Shown: positions 18,626 to 27,658, counted from the first letter of the stretch. The stretch: 64,000 bases of DNA from Lewinella sp. 4G2 (GCF_001625015.1 NZ_LVWJ02000014.1:2666001-2730000); one strand, 5' to 3'. Made by a program: numbers and translations. The notes: a model not told the origin generated them from the letters alone.

Positions 18626-18690
18626 ACGGAGCGAAAAGTTCATTCAGGGGGCTAGTCCGGCAGCGTAGCCGGGCGATAGTCAATTATGCG

Positions 18691-18698
18691 CAAAACTA
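18691..18698 (-). promoter_or_regulatory. Bacteroidota -7 box (TAGTTTTG) of the foldase operon
   Basis: The minus strand reads TAGTTTTGCGC, an exact TAnnTTTG match, 66 bases upstream of the chosen start at 18625. Confidence 0.45.
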
Positions 18699-18876
18699 AC
18701 ACTTTCGGGGGGCTTGATATTGTTTTCGGGCAGCACTGGTTTGGCTGTTACCCCACGGTAGAGTGGGAGATGGGCCATCTATTGATGGGGTATCGTCGTC
18801 CTAGCGTTCCATCTTTTATTTGGCGCGATCCATGGGGCTAGATGTATCCTCCGTGCTGCACACTGTCCTTTCCCTG

Positions 18877-18893
18877 GCACCCGCGGCAGCGCC
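18877..18893 (+). repeat. 17-bp dispersed repeat copy (GCACCCGCGGCAGCGCC)
   Basis: C-form copy on the plus strand in the intergenic region, followed by CC. Part of the dispersed family. Confidence 0.9.
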
Positions 18894-19046
18894 CCGTAAA
18901 AAGTCTCGCACGTAAGGAAGATTGCCAAGATTTCTTAAGGATCTCAAAAAGGCCACGTGGGGGAGGTTAAACTGATTTTAAACGGCGGCTAATGCTGGGT
19001 GGCCCGCGGTAAAGGACGGAAATTAGGGAGACTTAAATACCTAGCC

Positions 19047-19484
19047 ATGCAACGATTACCCCTATTTCTCCTGCCCCTCATTTTACTGCTTACGGGATGT
19101 TCCATTCAGGACCAGGTCGCCAACCGCGAAGAGCGACTCGTCGGTACCTGGATTATCGACAAAGCTGTATTCGATGAGGACGGCGCCCTTTTTAACGACA
19201 ACATCACGGACGAATTCATTGGCGACGAGATGACCTTTTACCCCGATGGCACCGTCGAATACGTGACCAACAGCGGCCGCTATTTCTCCGGCCCCTGGTT
19301 CATCGACGCGGCCCGCGATCTGGACGATGACCTGGAATTCTGGATCGATATCGATTTCTTCCTCGACAGCGGCGTGCTCGCCTTCCGCTGGTCCGGCACC
19401 ATCGCGCGGCTGAACAACAACAATTTCAACCTGAACGTCTCGGAAGTGGATGGAACGCTGCGGATGAAGTGGGATAAGATTTAG
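19047..19484 (+). CDS. Small lipocalin-like lipoprotein of unknown function
   Basis: 145 residues from the ATG at 19047, chosen because it begins a lipoprotein signal (LPLILLLTGCSI, Cys near 16). The mature part has EERLVGTWIIDKAVFDEDG, then FYPDGTVEYV and alternating strands ending in MKWDKI, the pattern of lipocalin-like lipoproteins common in Bacteroidota. It is rich in Asp. The stop TAG is also the first triplet of the large hairpin that follows. Confidence 0.7.
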   Translation: MQRLPLFLLPLILLLTGCSIQDQVANREERLVGTWIIDKAVFDEDGALFNDNITDEFIGDEMTFYPDGTVEYVTNSGRYFSGPWFIDAARDLDDDLEFWIDIDFFLDSGVLAFRWSGTIARLNNNNFNLNVSEVDGTLRMKWDKI

Positions 19485-19525
19485 TCGGGTAGTCGGGTAG
19501 TACGCACTACCCGACTACCCGACTA
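19482..19525. repeat. Perfect 20-bp hairpin built from TAGTCGGG units
   Basis: The arms 19482-19501 and 19506-19525 are perfect reverse complements around a 4-base loop. The arm is two units of TAGTCGGG followed by TAGT. The hairpin overlaps the stop codon of the lipoprotein gene and ends 32 bases before trpS. It is related to the TAGTCTR hairpins near exb and mre. No U-run follows, so it is not a classical terminator. Confidence 0.85.
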
Positions 19526-19557
19526 CGCTACTACAATACTATCCGTACCTTCGCGCC

Positions 19558-20574
19558 ATGAGTAAAAACAACACGATTCTTTCCGGTATCCAGCCCACGG
19601 GCAAGCTTCATTTTGGTCGCTATTTTGGAGCCGTTGAGAATTGGAAGCGCCTGCAGGAAGACTACGATTGCCTCTACATGGTCGTGAACTACCACGCCAT
19701 GACGATGCCCTTTACCGGTAAGAAATTGGCCGAGGAGAGCTGGAATCTTTGTTTCAACCTGATGGCCTGCGGCATCAAGCCGGAGAACATATTTATTCAG
19801 AGCCTCGTGCCCGAGCACACCGAACTGAACTGGATCCTGAACTGCTTCACGAGTTACGGGCAACTCACCCGCATGACCCAGTTCAAGGACAAGAGCTCGC
19901 GGAACGAGGAGCTAGGCGACCAGGGATTTATTTCCGGCGGGCTATTCACTTATCCCGTATTGCAAGCTGCGGATATTCTTATTTACAAGGCGGGGATCGT
20001 GCCGGTTGGAAAGGACCAGGAGCAGCACCTGGAGCTGAGCCGTAACATCGCCCAACGCTTCAATAATTTTGCTGGCAAGGAATTCTTCCCCATCCCCGAG
20101 GGGCTCTACACCAAGGTCAAAAAGGTCATGAGCACCGCGGACCCCAACCGCAAAATGAGCGCCAGCCTTGGCGACAAGCACAACATCGACGTGTTTGCCG
20201 ACGAGAAGCGCATTCGCAAGCAGATCGGTTCCGCCGTCACGGATAGTGGTACGGGCGCTGACGCGGGTGCGATGTCCGTAGGGGTAGCCAACCTGTTCAG
20301 CCTCCTCGAAGCCAGTGGCCGGGCGGATGCCCACGCTTCCCTCCTGCTCGACTACGAAGCGGGTAGCCTGAAGTACGCCGACCTCAAGCACGAGGTTGCC
20401 AACGGACTGGTAGCGATTTCCAGCGAGATCCGCGAAAACCTGGAGGAACTGAAGAAGGACCGCAAAGCCGTCAAGAACCAGATCAAGCAATCCTCGTTTG
20501 AGATCCGCAAGCGGGCCCAGGCCACGCTCAAGGAAGTGAAGGACATTTGTGGTTTGATGAACGTCCGTATGTAG
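19558..20574 (+). CDS. trpS: Tryptophan--tRNA ligase
   Basis: A class I synthetase charging tRNA-Trp; 338 residues, the normal size. The HIGH-equivalent is HFGR (18-21) in GIQPTGKLHFGRYFGA and the KMSKS-equivalent is KMSAS near residue 199. A TACCTTCG box, one mismatch from TAnnTTTG, ends 5 bases before the ATG, so the transcript may be nearly leaderless. In the C-terminal part a Gly-Ala-Asp-Ala-Gly-Ala stretch (20254-20270) coincides with a near-copy of the dispersed 17-bp repeat. Confidence 0.95.
   Translation: MSKNNTILSGIQPTGKLHFGRYFGAVENWKRLQEDYDCLYMVVNYHAMTMPFTGKKLAEESWNLCFNLMACGIKPENIFIQSLVPEHTELNWILNCFTSYGQLTRMTQFKDKSSRNEELGDQGFISGGLFTYPVLQAADILIYKAGIVPVGKDQEQHLELSRNIAQRFNNFAGKEFFPIPEGLYTKVKKVMSTADPNRKMSASLGDKHNIDVFADEKRIRKQIGSAVTDSGTGADAGAMSVGVANLFSLLEASGRADAHASLLLDYEAGSLKYADLKHEVANGLVAISSEIRENLEELKKDRKAVKNQIKQSSFEIRKRAQATLKEVKDICGLMNVRM
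20254..20270 (-). repeat. Near-copy of the 17-bp repeat inside trpS
   Basis: The plus strand reads GGCGCTGACGCGGGTGC, one mismatch (A for C at position 8) from the family consensus. It encodes GADAGA in a surface-type loop of TrpRS. It could be a diverged copy or a chance alanine/glycine run. Confidence 0.5.
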
Positions 20575-20610
20575 GAAGGCCAATCCTAAGCTCCCGAAAA
20601 CCCAGTACAA

Positions 20611-20796
20611 ATGACCTACCAGGAAGCCGTCACCGAACTCGAGCAGATACTGGCTCAACTGCAAGAGGTGCCCTCCGACATTGACCAACTCCACGCGCGC
20701 ATTGCCCGGGCGGAATCCCTCCTTGCCGCCTGCCGCGGAAAACTACGCGGAGTCGAGGAACAACTCTCCGACCTCCAGCGTACCGCCGAAGAGTAG
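20611..20796 (+). CDS. xseB: Exodeoxyribonuclease VII small subunit
   Basis: A 61-residue helical protein: MTYQEAVTELEQILAQLQ followed by IDQLHARIARAESLLAACRGKL, the standard XseB hairpin. It assembles with XseA, the large subunit of the single-strand exonuclease, which is not in the window. It lies 36 bases after trpS and 51 before the SDR gene, so it may share their transcript. Confidence 0.88.
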   Translation: MTYQEAVTELEQILAQLQEVPSDIDQLHARIARAESLLAACRGKLRGVEEQLSDLQRTAEE

Positions 20797-20847
20797 TTAA
20801 GGCTGACAGCTTTTGCCAATCTATCTACGTCCCAGAACGTATAACAC

Positions 20848-21720
20848 ATGAAGATCGTCCTCGTCACCGGTGCCACCGCCGGAATTGGTTTTGCGACTGC
20901 TGCCAACCTGGCGGGGCGGGGCTACACCGTGATCCTTCACGGTCGGACGGTGGCGAAAGTGAACGCCGCCTGCCAACGACTGCTAGAGGAGCAACCCACC
21001 GCCAAGTTGGGAAGCGTCTACGGTGACCTGGCGGTACTGGCGGACATCGACCGGATGGCCCGGGAAGTCATAGCCGAGTACCCCCGCCTGGATGTCCTCA
21101 TCAATAATGCCGGAGTCTGGAACTCCGCTTTTGAGCTCAATAAGGAAGGGCACGAAGTCACCTTTGCCGTGAACCACCTCGCCCACGTTTACCTCAGCCA
21201 TAAACTGATGCCCCTGCTTTTAGCCTCCGCCGAACCCCGCATCATTTGTGTAGGGTCGGATAGCCACAAGCAGGTGAAGGGAATGGCCTTCGACGACCTG
21301 AACCTGACGGGGAATTACCACGGTCTGCGGTCCTACGCCCAGAGTAAGTTGGCCAACGTGCTGTTCTGCTACGAATACGAACGGCGGCGGCCCGACCCGA
21401 CTTACCCGGCCATCTTCAACGTCCAGCCCGGACTGGTGCAGACGGATATTGGTTTGAAGGGAAATACTTGGCTCCACCGCCTCGCCTGGCGCGTCCGCCG
21501 GCAAATGAGTGGCCACAAGACGCCGGAGGAAGGGGCGGCCACCAGTATCTACCTCGCCACCGAACCGGGCGTACAGGAGCAGTCCGGCCTTTACTGGGAC
21601 GATTGTTCGCCAAAGAAATCCTACAGCAGTTCTTACAGCCGGGATGAGGCGCGCATCCTCTGGCAGGTGACGGAGGAAATGCTGGGGATTGACTTCTTTT
21701 CGGTGCCTCCAGCAAATTAG
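20848..21720 (+). CDS. Short-chain dehydrogenase/reductase (retinol-dehydrogenase-like)
   Basis: An NAD(P)-dependent oxidoreductase of 290 residues. The cofactor loop TGATAGIG lies near residues 7-14, with NNAG near 90, a catalytic Ser in VGSDSHK and YAQSK as the YxxxK pair. The overall layout matches the retinol dehydrogenase/WW-oxidoreductase subgroup. The substrate is unknown. It is followed at 44 bases by an SH3 lipoprotein on the same strand. Confidence 0.85.
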   Translation: MKIVLVTGATAGIGFATAANLAGRGYTVILHGRTVAKVNAACQRLLEEQPTAKLGSVYGDLAVLADIDRMAREVIAEYPRLDVLINNAGVWNSAFELNKEGHEVTFAVNHLAHVYLSHKLMPLLLASAEPRIICVGSDSHKQVKGMAFDDLNLTGNYHGLRSYAQSKLANVLFCYEYERRRPDPTYPAIFNVQPGLVQTDIGLKGNTWLHRLAWRVRRQMSGHKTPEEGAATSIYLATEPGVQEQSGLYWDDCSPKKSYSSSYSRDEARILWQVTEEMLGIDFFSVPPAN

Positions 21721-21764
21721 CCTCCGAGTTCCAACGTTAGTGTTCCCTGACTAAACTGATCGCC

Positions 21765-22592
21765 ATGAAATCCCTTTCCCCATTCTTATTTCTCTTCGGT
21801 TTTGTCCTCCTGCTTTCCGCCTGCGGTGGGAATGAAGAGGTGGCTACGGTCGATCCGGCCCCGGTTCAACCTACGGACTCGGCACCCGCGGCGGCGCCCG
21901 CATCCAAAGGAAGGATCGTTTGGGTAGACGGACTCAGCCTGCGCGAATCCCCCTCACTGACGGCCAAGCGCGTCGCCAAAATGAAGAACGGCGAAGTAGT
22001 AAAACTGACCGGACAGAAAAGTGACGAAAACGAAAATGCCGTCCTCCGCGGCGTACTTTACAGCGAACCCTGGTACGAACTGACAACCGAGGACGGCAAA
22101 CAGGGCTGGGCCCACGGCGGCGGCCTTAAAGGAAACCGCGAGGTAAAGGGCAACCGGCCGCTGACGGACACTAAATTCAACTTCCCCTACTTCGGAGAAT
22201 TTGACCTGAGCGGCTGGAAAAAGACCGGCCCCACGTCGACCTCGGCGGGTGACTTCGATTATACCACGACTACCTACGTCGGTGACGGGCAACGACTTAG
22301 CATCACTACCACGGGAACCGAGAGCGGGAGCGAGTACGGGTACAATTTTGACTACCTTCTGCAGAATTCCCGGGGTGACACCCTGAAAACCCGCTACTTC
22401 AGCTACAATAATGACATCCGCGAAATTGAAGAAGTGGTGGTGGATTACATGGGCGCCGAACCCACCCAACACCGCCGGACGCAGTCGGTATCGACGGCGT
22501 ACCAGCAACTGAAAGGCTACCCGCTGATGGCCCGTGGGGAATGGAAAAGCCAGCCCCTCAGCGAAGTCGGAAAGGAAGACTTTGAGATTTAA
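21765..22592 (+). CDS. SH3-domain lipoprotein
   Basis: 275 residues with a lipoprotein signal (FVLLLSACGG, Cys near 20) and a Pro/Ala linker. A bacterial SH3 domain follows at about 48-125 (GRIVWVDGLSLRESPS, then KNGEVVKLTGQ and GWAHGGGLKGN). The C-terminal half is beta-rich, with conserved LSGWKKTG, and unassigned. The linker contains a copy of the dispersed repeat, read as APAAAP. It may bind cell wall or sense the envelope; its role is not known. Confidence 0.72.
   Translation: MKSLSPFLFLFGFVLLLSACGGNEEVATVDPAPVQPTDSAPAAAPASKGRIVWVDGLSLRESPSLTAKRVAKMKNGEVVKLTGQKSDENENAVLRGVLYSEPWYELTTEDGKQGWAHGGGLKGNREVKGNRPLTDTKFNFPYFGEFDLSGWKKTGPTSTSAGDFDYTTTTYVGDGQRLSITTTGTESGSEYGYNFDYLLQNSRGDTLKTRYFSYNNDIREIEEVVVDYMGAEPTQHRRTQSVSTAYQQLKGYPLMARGEWKSQPLSEVGKEDFEI
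21882..21898 (+). repeat. 17-bp dispersed repeat copy in a lipoprotein linker
   Basis: GCACCCGCGGCGGCGCC, one base different from the C form (G for A). It codes for APAAAP in the linker after the lipobox of the SH3 lipoprotein. Confidence 0.75.
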
Positions 22593-22630
22593 GGTTCAAC
22601 CTTTTACGGCGGCCAACCGTAATTGCTGGC

Positions 22631-23005
22631 ATGTCTGATTACTCCAATTACCAACTGCTGACCGCGGTGAAAAACCGTGATGCACGGCTCGTTGCCACCA
22701 TTTTGCAGCAGACCCCCAGCCTCGCCGACCAACCGGATGAACGAGGTTTTCTCCCGATTGTCCTGGCGAGTTATGCGGGGGATTTACCCACCACCAAAGC
22801 ACTGATAGATGGCGGGGCGGACGTCAACGCCAACCTTGGGACGGGCACCGCGCTCATGGGTGTAGCCTTCAAAGGGAACGAAGAGCTCGTCCGGTTTTTG
22901 CTGGAAAATGGAGCGGATAAAACGGCTACTAATCAGGCCGGGCAAACGGCGGCTGCGTTTGCGGCGATGGGCGGTCACCATGCTCTGGCGGATTTGCTGA
23001 GTTGA
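22631..23005 (+). CDS. Ankyrin repeat protein
   Basis: 124 residues forming about three ankyrin repeats: an N-terminal capping helix (YQLLTAVKNRDARLVATIL), then DERGFLPIVLASYAGDLPTTKALIDGGADVN and GTALMGVAFKGNEELVRFLLENGADK, and a last repeat ending LADLLS. No signal peptide, so cytoplasmic. It is a protein-interaction module with no identified partner. It is last in a same-strand run from trpS and is followed by a strong terminator. Confidence 0.85.
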   Translation: MSDYSNYQLLTAVKNRDARLVATILQQTPSLADQPDERGFLPIVLASYAGDLPTTKALIDGGADVNANLGTGTALMGVAFKGNEELVRFLLENGADKTATNQAGQTAAAFAAMGGHHALADLLS

Positions 23006-23022
23006 GCGTAGAAACGTTTACT

Positions 23023-23080
23023 AAAAAAAATAGCCCGCGATCTGCCCTAATCTAAGACTAGGATTGATCACGGGCTATTA
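23023..23080. terminator. Bidirectional terminator after the ankyrin gene
   Basis: AATAGCCCG (23029-23037) pairs with CGGGCTATT (23071-23079), with an additional internal GATC pairing. An A8 tract precedes it, so it also serves the convergent ThuA gene. The loop is long, about 20 bases. Confidence 0.7.
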
Positions 23081-23152
23081 CGTTTGTACACTGCGCGTTG
23101 CGGCTACAATGCTTGATTAGGACGGTAGCTTATTGAGGCTTAAAGTAAGGGT

Positions 23153-23917
23153 CTACTTCATCCCCTTCGCCGCCCAGAAGATGCCGCCGTAGAGGTGCTC
23201 CAGGAAGTCGGTGTCCTCAAATACCGCGGGGACGTGGCCGAGGTTGGTATACCAGCTGCGGCCGCCGTCGTATTCGCGGTACCAGCTGATGGGGTGGAAG
23301 TCGCCGTGGCCCTTGGCTACTTTGCCGGGGCCCCAATTGGCGTTGATGTCGTAGGTCGATTCATCCACCGTGAGCAGGTAGTTGAAGCCTGGCTTCTTGC
23401 TGCCGTCGAGGTATTCGTAGTATTCATCCGTCCACATTTTGCGTTCGGGCCAGCCGGAAAGGCCGGGGAAGTCGTTGTCGTGCACGTCGAGCATGGCCGT
23501 TTGTACGTGGGGGTGGATGTAAAACATGTGGCCCACCATATCGGTGTACCATTTCCAGTCGTACTCCGTATCTGCCGCGGCGTGAACGCCCACCCAACCC
23601 TTGCCGGACTGAATGAATTTTTCGATGGCCGCTTGCTCGGAATCCTCGAACACGTCGCCGGTCGTATTGACCATGATGAGCACGTCGAAGCCGGAGAGTT
23701 GGTCCTCGGTGATCGGCATCGCCTTTTGCTTCAGGGTGAGCTGGAAGTCGTGACGAGTCGCCAATTTTTCGAGGGCCGGGACGGCGTTGAAGGTGGACTC
23801 GTGTTGCCAACCGTTGGTCTGTACGACGAGGAGGGCCTTAAACTGTTGGGCGCTCAGGGAGCCGGACAGGAGCATTACGCTCAGGCAAGTGAGGAAGGGA
23901 AGGGTAAGAAAACGCAT
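23153..23917 (-). CDS. Secreted ThuA domain protein
   Basis: 254 residues: a signal peptide (residues 1-23, ending LSAQ) and a ThuA-like, glutamine-amidotransferase-fold domain (KALLVVQTNGWQHEST, LIMVNTTGD, GKGWVGVHAAADTEY, then IHPHVQT and PISWYREYDGGRSWYTNLGH). ThuA-type proteins are linked to trehalose and related sugar use; exported Bacteroidota members are often paired with Gfo/Idh enzymes, as here. It is downstream of the Gfo/Idh gene with about 100 bases between. Confidence 0.88.
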   Translation of the reverse strand: MRFLTLPFLTCLSVMLLSGSLSAQQFKALLVVQTNGWQHESTFNAVPALEKLATRHDFQLTLKQKAMPITEDQLSGFDVLIMVNTTGDVFEDSEQAAIEKFIQSGKGWVGVHAAADTEYDWKWYTDMVGHMFYIHPHVQTAMLDVHDNDFPGLSGWPERKMWTDEYYEYLDGSKKPGFNYLLTVDESTYDINANWGPGKVAKGHGDFHPISWYREYDGGRSWYTNLGHVPAVFEDTDFLEHLYGGIFWAAKGMK

Positions 23918-24017
23918 GATCGATTTTTGTGGGGTAGGATAGGAGGCGGGCTTTCATTGCCCGTAAAATAAAGCGGAGCACCCGACGCCAGGCCGGATGC
24001 TCCGCCATAGAAGTGCT

Positions 24018-25169
24018 TTAGAGCTTCGTCCACTTCTCGTTACCGCGGGAGTTTTCGACGACCTTTTCGACGAAGATCATTCCACGGAGGCCATCCTCGA
24101 TGGATGGGAAGTCTTTGCTCAGTTCGTCGGGCTCGGTGCCTTCGAGGCGGGCGCGGACGCAGGTGGCGAAGTTCTTGTAGATATTGGCGAAGGCTTCCAG
24201 GTAGCCTTCCGGGTGGCCGGCGGGTACGCGTTGGGCGGCCGTGGCGGCGTCGGAGAGGGAGCCCACACCGGTTCGGTAGTGAACGGTGGGCCCTTCCAGT
24301 GATTTTACCTGGAGGGTATTGGGCTCCTGCTGGTGCCATTCCAACCCGCCGGTCTCTCCCCAGATGCGGATGTTGAGGCCATTTTCTTCACCGACAGCAA
24401 TCTGGGAGCAGTGGAGAACGCCCTTTGCGCCACCTTCCAAGCGGAGGAGGATGTTGGCGTCGTCGTCCAAACGCCGACCTTCCACGAAGGAAGTGAGTTC
24501 GGCGCAGACCTCGGTGATCTTGAGGCCGGTGATGTATTCGGCCAGGTTTTCGGCGTGGGTACCGATGTCTCCCATGGCGCCGCCCATGCCAGATTTGGCG
24601 GGGTCCACGCGCCAGGAGGCTTGTTTTTGGTCGGTGTCCTCCACCTTCGTGGCGAGCCAACCCTGGGGGTATTCAACGACGACCTTACGGACCTTGCCGA
24701 TATCACCGTTCTCTACCATCACCCGGGCCTGTTTTACCATTGGGTAGCCCGTGTAGTTGTGGGTGAGGGCAAAGATGAGGCCGGTCTCTTCCACCAATTT
24801 CTTCAGGATCTGGGCCTCCTCCACGTTGAAGGTGACGGGCTTGTCGCAAACCACGTGGAAGCCGTTCTCAAGGGCCATCTTGGCGGGGCCGAAGTGGACG
24901 TGGTTGGGGGTGACGATGGAAACGAAATCCATCCGTTCGCCTTCAGGAAGTTCTTTTTCTTTCGTGATCATTTCCTCGTAGCTGCCGTACACACGGTCGG
25001 CTGGGAGGAAAAAATCTTCGCCGGAAAGCCGGCTCTTTTCGGGATTGGAGCTGAAGGCGCCACAGACTAATTCGATCTGCTGGTCAATGGCTGCAGCAAT
25101 GCGATGGACACCACCGATAAAGGCACCGCGGCCGCCTCCGACCATGCCCATTCTTATCTTACGAGACAT
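24018..25169 (-). CDS. Gfo/Idh/MocA family oxidoreductase
   Basis: 383 residues with an N-terminal Rossmann fold (RMGMVGGGRGAFIGGVHR) and the family motif around VVCDKPVTFN, where the Lys is catalytic. The C-terminal alpha/beta domain contains GGAMGDIGTHAENLAEY. It probably oxidises or reduces a sugar or inositol derivative with NAD(P). No export signal. It pairs with the ThuA gene downstream on the same strand, suggesting joint sugar catabolism; the substrate cannot be read from sequence. Confidence 0.9.
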   Translation of the reverse strand: MSRKIRMGMVGGGRGAFIGGVHRIAAAIDQQIELVCGAFSSNPEKSRLSGEDFFLPADRVYGSYEEMITKEKELPEGERMDFVSIVTPNHVHFGPAKMALENGFHVVCDKPVTFNVEEAQILKKLVEETGLIFALTHNYTGYPMVKQARVMVENGDIGKVRKVVVEYPQGWLATKVEDTDQKQASWRVDPAKSGMGGAMGDIGTHAENLAEYITGLKITEVCAELTSFVEGRRLDDDANILLRLEGGAKGVLHCSQIAVGEENGLNIRIWGETGGLEWHQQEPNTLQVKSLEGPTVHYRTGVGSLSDAATAAQRVPAGHPEGYLEAFANIYKNFATCVRARLEGTEPDELSKDFPSIEDGLRGMIFVEKVVENSRGNEKWTKL

Positions 25170-25420
25170 ATAATTTGGGTTGAACTTTAAGTCCGCTATG
25201 ATACGAATACTTGGTCAGTATCGCCCATTTTAAGTGTCAGGATGTGAGGTGGCAGAATCAAACACCGGCCAACACAACGGCGCGAGCAGCACAACGAATC
25301 TCGCTGCATAACGAACATCTACTTAACCTTTTACGCTCTATTAGTACAGGTTGAATGATTAAAACCTGCCGGTTGCACTCGTTTGCAGCCTATTCCGAAT
25401 TATTTAAATTTCAAGATAAA

Positions 25421-25867
25421 ATGAGTAACCAAAGTAACCAAGTAAGTCTCCTTAACAAACTGATCACCACCCTCTACGACGGAGAAAACGGCTACAAGGA
25501 AGCCGCCGAAGAAGTAAGCAATACCGCACTTAAGACGCGCTTCCTGAATCTATCCCAGCAGCGTTATGATTTCGGTCACGATATCAAGCCTTTCATCAAG
25601 TCGCTCGGCGGTGAAGTCGATAAAGGTGGCAGTGTCGCCGCCAGCCTCCACCGCGTGTGGATGGACCTGAAAACAGCCGTATCCAGCCAGGATGAAGAAT
25701 CGATCCTCAACGAAATTATCCGTGGCGAAGAGAGCGCCGTGGATACTTACCGTGAAGTACTCGCAGACGCCGATTTCCCGGTAACGGCACGTACTACGGT
25801 AAGCACGCAGCTCTCGAAAATTGAAAGCGTGCTCGCTGACATGCGAAAGCTCGAGTCCGTAGCCTAA
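25421..25867 (+). CDS. PA2169-type (DUF2383) four-helix-bundle protein
   Basis: 148 residues from the ATG at 25421; the longer frame from 25355 adds 22 unrelated residues. A helix pair (VSLLNKLITTLYDGENGYKEAAEEV) is followed by a ferritin-like arrangement (RYDFGHDIKPFIKSLGG, EESAVDTYREVLAD). The family is a DUF2383/PA2169 helical bundle found in stress-related loci; its biochemical role is unknown. It is monocistronic, with its own terminator directly after it. Confidence 0.82.
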   Translation: MSNQSNQVSLLNKLITTLYDGENGYKEAAEEVSNTALKTRFLNLSQQRYDFGHDIKPFIKSLGGEVDKGGSVAASLHRVWMDLKTAVSSQDEESILNEIIRGEESAVDTYREVLADADFPVTARTTVSTQLSKIESVLADMRKLESVA

Positions 25868-25888
25868 GGCCAATTATCCCACGATACG

Positions 25889-25922
25889 GAAAGCCATTCA
25901 CCCCCCAGTGAATGGCTTTCTT
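25889..25922 (+). terminator. Rho-independent terminator
   Basis: A perfect 13-bp stem (GAAAGCCATTCAC with GTGAATGGCTTTC, 25889-25901 and 25908-25920) with a 6-base loop, 22 bases after the DUF2383 stop. The U-run is short. Confidence 0.82.
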
Positions 25923-26013
25923 AGTTTATGGAGCCACCGGATAACTTGAATTCGTAGAGATCAAATTATCAAATTGCCCACGTTATCTTCGTGGCCCACC
26001 AGTCATCTTTCCC

Positions 26014-26871
26014 GTGTCCGACCGCGCCATATTGTTAATCCACTGCCCCGACCGGCCAGGTCTGGTGGCACTCGTCACTGAGTTCGTCCATCAAAACCAG
26101 GGGAATATCCTGAATCTGGACCAGCACGTGGACCGCGATCTGGCCCATTTCTTCATGCGGATCGAATGGGAATTGGAAGGCTTCACCATCCCCCGCGATA
26201 AGATCGATGAGTTCTTCGCTACCCTGATCGGAACCCAGCACGGCATGACCTGGCAATTGCACTTTACGGATCGAAAACCACGCATGGCGCTGTTCGTCAG
26301 TAAGGCCAGCCACTGCCTCTACGATATCCTACAACGCTACGCCATCGGCGAATTCGAGTGCGAAATTCCGGTTATCGTCAGCAACCACACGAGTTTAAAG
26401 GAAATTTCGGATCGCTTCGATATCCCCTTCGTGCACCTCCCCATCACTAAGGATACCAAGGCGGCGCAGGAAGCCACCACGAAGGAGCTGATGACGGAGC
26501 ACGGCGTCGACTTCATCGTGCTGGCCCGTTACATGCAAATTCTCTCCGACGACTTCTGCCGCACCTACGAACATCGGATCATCAACATCCACCACTCTTT
26601 TCTCCCCGCTTTCAAGGGCGCGCGCCCTTACCACAATGCTTTTAGCCGCGGCGTAAAGTTGATCGGCGCCACCTCCCACTACGTGACGGCGGACCTCGAC
26701 GAAGGCCCCATCATCGCCCAGGACGTAGCGCGGGTGAGCCACCGCGATGGTATCAACGACCTCAAGCGCATGGGTAGGGACGTGGAAAAGCGGGTGCTGT
26801 CCACGGCTATTTACCTGCAACTGCAGCACCGTATTTTACCTTTTGGAAATCGGACGGTGGTTTTCAACTAA
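26014..26871 (+). CDS. purU: Formyltetrahydrofolate deformylase
   Basis: Hydrolyses 10-formyl-THF to formate and THF, balancing one-carbon pools. 285 residues: an N-terminal ACT domain (LLIHCPDRPGLVALV) and a C-terminal formyltransferase-fold domain with the IINIHHSFLPAFKGARPYHNAF and GATSHYVTADLDEGPIIAQD motifs. It starts with GTG at 26014; the ACT domain begins immediately, so there is no room for a later start. A TATCTTCG-like box precedes it. The lolD gene follows after 42 bases. Confidence 0.95.
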   Translation: MSDRAILLIHCPDRPGLVALVTEFVHQNQGNILNLDQHVDRDLAHFFMRIEWELEGFTIPRDKIDEFFATLIGTQHGMTWQLHFTDRKPRMALFVSKASHCLYDILQRYAIGEFECEIPVIVSNHTSLKEISDRFDIPFVHLPITKDTKAAQEATTKELMTEHGVDFIVLARYMQILSDDFCRTYEHRIINIHHSFLPAFKGARPYHNAFSRGVKLIGATSHYVTADLDEGPIIAQDVARVSHRDGINDLKRMGRDVEKRVLSTAIYLQLQHRILPFGNRTVVFN

Positions 26872-26913
26872 CCACTGCTACCTTGCGCCCTCGCTACCTT
26901 CAAGATCCACTGT

Positions 26914-27567
26914 ATGTTACAAGCCGCCGCGATTTCAAAAGCCTACGGAAAACTTCAGGTCCTGAAAGGAGTGGATCTATCCGTCGGGAAGGGCGAGATT
27001 GTCAGCATCGTAGGTAAATCAGGCGCGGGGAAATCTACCCTGCTTCATATTTTAGGTACGCTCGATCGCCCCGATAGTGGTACCCTTACCATTGGTGATC
27101 AGGAAGTATTCGGATTATCCGAAAAGGACCTGGCAACCTTTCGCAATCGGCAAATTGGCTTCGTTTTTCAGTTTCACCACTTATTGCCGGAATTCACGGC
27201 CCTGGAAAACGTCTGCCTACCCGCCTACATCGCAAAGACGGACGAAGCCGCTGCCCGCAAAAAAGGGCTAGAATTGCTCGACTACCTCGGCCTGAGTGAT
27301 CGCGCGGACCACAAGCCCAACCAAATGAGCGGAGGTGAGCAACAGCGCGTAGCAGTCGCCCGCGCCCTCATCAATTCTCCCGCCATCGTGTACGCGGACG
27401 AGCCCAGCGGTAATCTCGATTCCGAATCATCGCAGGAACTACACGCCCTACTCTTCAAATTGCGCGACGACTTCGGTCAGTCTTTCATCATCGTTACCCA
27501 CAACGAAGAACTGGCCGGCATCAGCGACCGCCGCCTCGAAATGAAGGATGGTTTGCTCGTGGGATAA
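26914..27567 (+). CDS. lolD: LolD-like ABC transporter ATP-binding protein
   Basis: 217 residues, a complete ABC ATPase: Walker [11 protein letters not shown]-loop in [13 protein letters not shown], signature MSGGEQQR, Walker [13 protein letters not shown] and the switch His in IIVTHNE. The FHHLLPEF motif and length match LolD, which powers lipoprotein release from the inner membrane with LolC/E permeases. The FtsX-like permease at 35537-36859 is a possible partner 8 kb away. MacB-type function cannot be excluded. Confidence 0.87.
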   Translation: MLQAAAISKAYGKLQVLKGVDLSVGKGEIVSIVGKSGAGKSTLLHILGTLDRPDSGTLTIGDQEVFGLSEKDLATFRNRQIGFVFQFHHLLPEFTALENVCLPAYIAKTDEAAARKKGLELLDYLGLSDRADHKPNQMSGGEQQRVAVARALINSPAIVYADEPSGNLDSESSQELHALLFKLRDDFGQSFIIVTHNEELAGISDRRLEMKDGLLVG

Positions 27568-27596
27568 CTCCGCATTGCATTTCGCTCGACAGCATC

Positions 27597-27621
27597 TACT
27601 AGGTGGCGCTGCCGCAGGTGC
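27597..27621 (-). repeat. Left arm of 25-bp inverted repeat containing a 17-bp repeat copy
   Basis: 27597-27621 is the exact reverse complement of 28798-28822. The 17-bp core is 27605-27621 (T form, minus-strand orientation), extended by TACTAGGT. It lies between the convergent ends of lolD and the FAD oxidase gene. Confidence 0.92.
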
Positions 27622-27658
27622 CCAAAAATAGGAAACGCACAATGGACCACACTTGAGT

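Larger units (their letters stand above)
18644..19046. other. Intergenic region between foldase operon and small lipoprotein
   Basis: About 400 bases with divergent transcription on both sides. It contains the foldase -7 box (18691-18698) and one 17-bp repeat copy (18877-18893). The remainder shows no supported gene. Confidence 0.5.
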
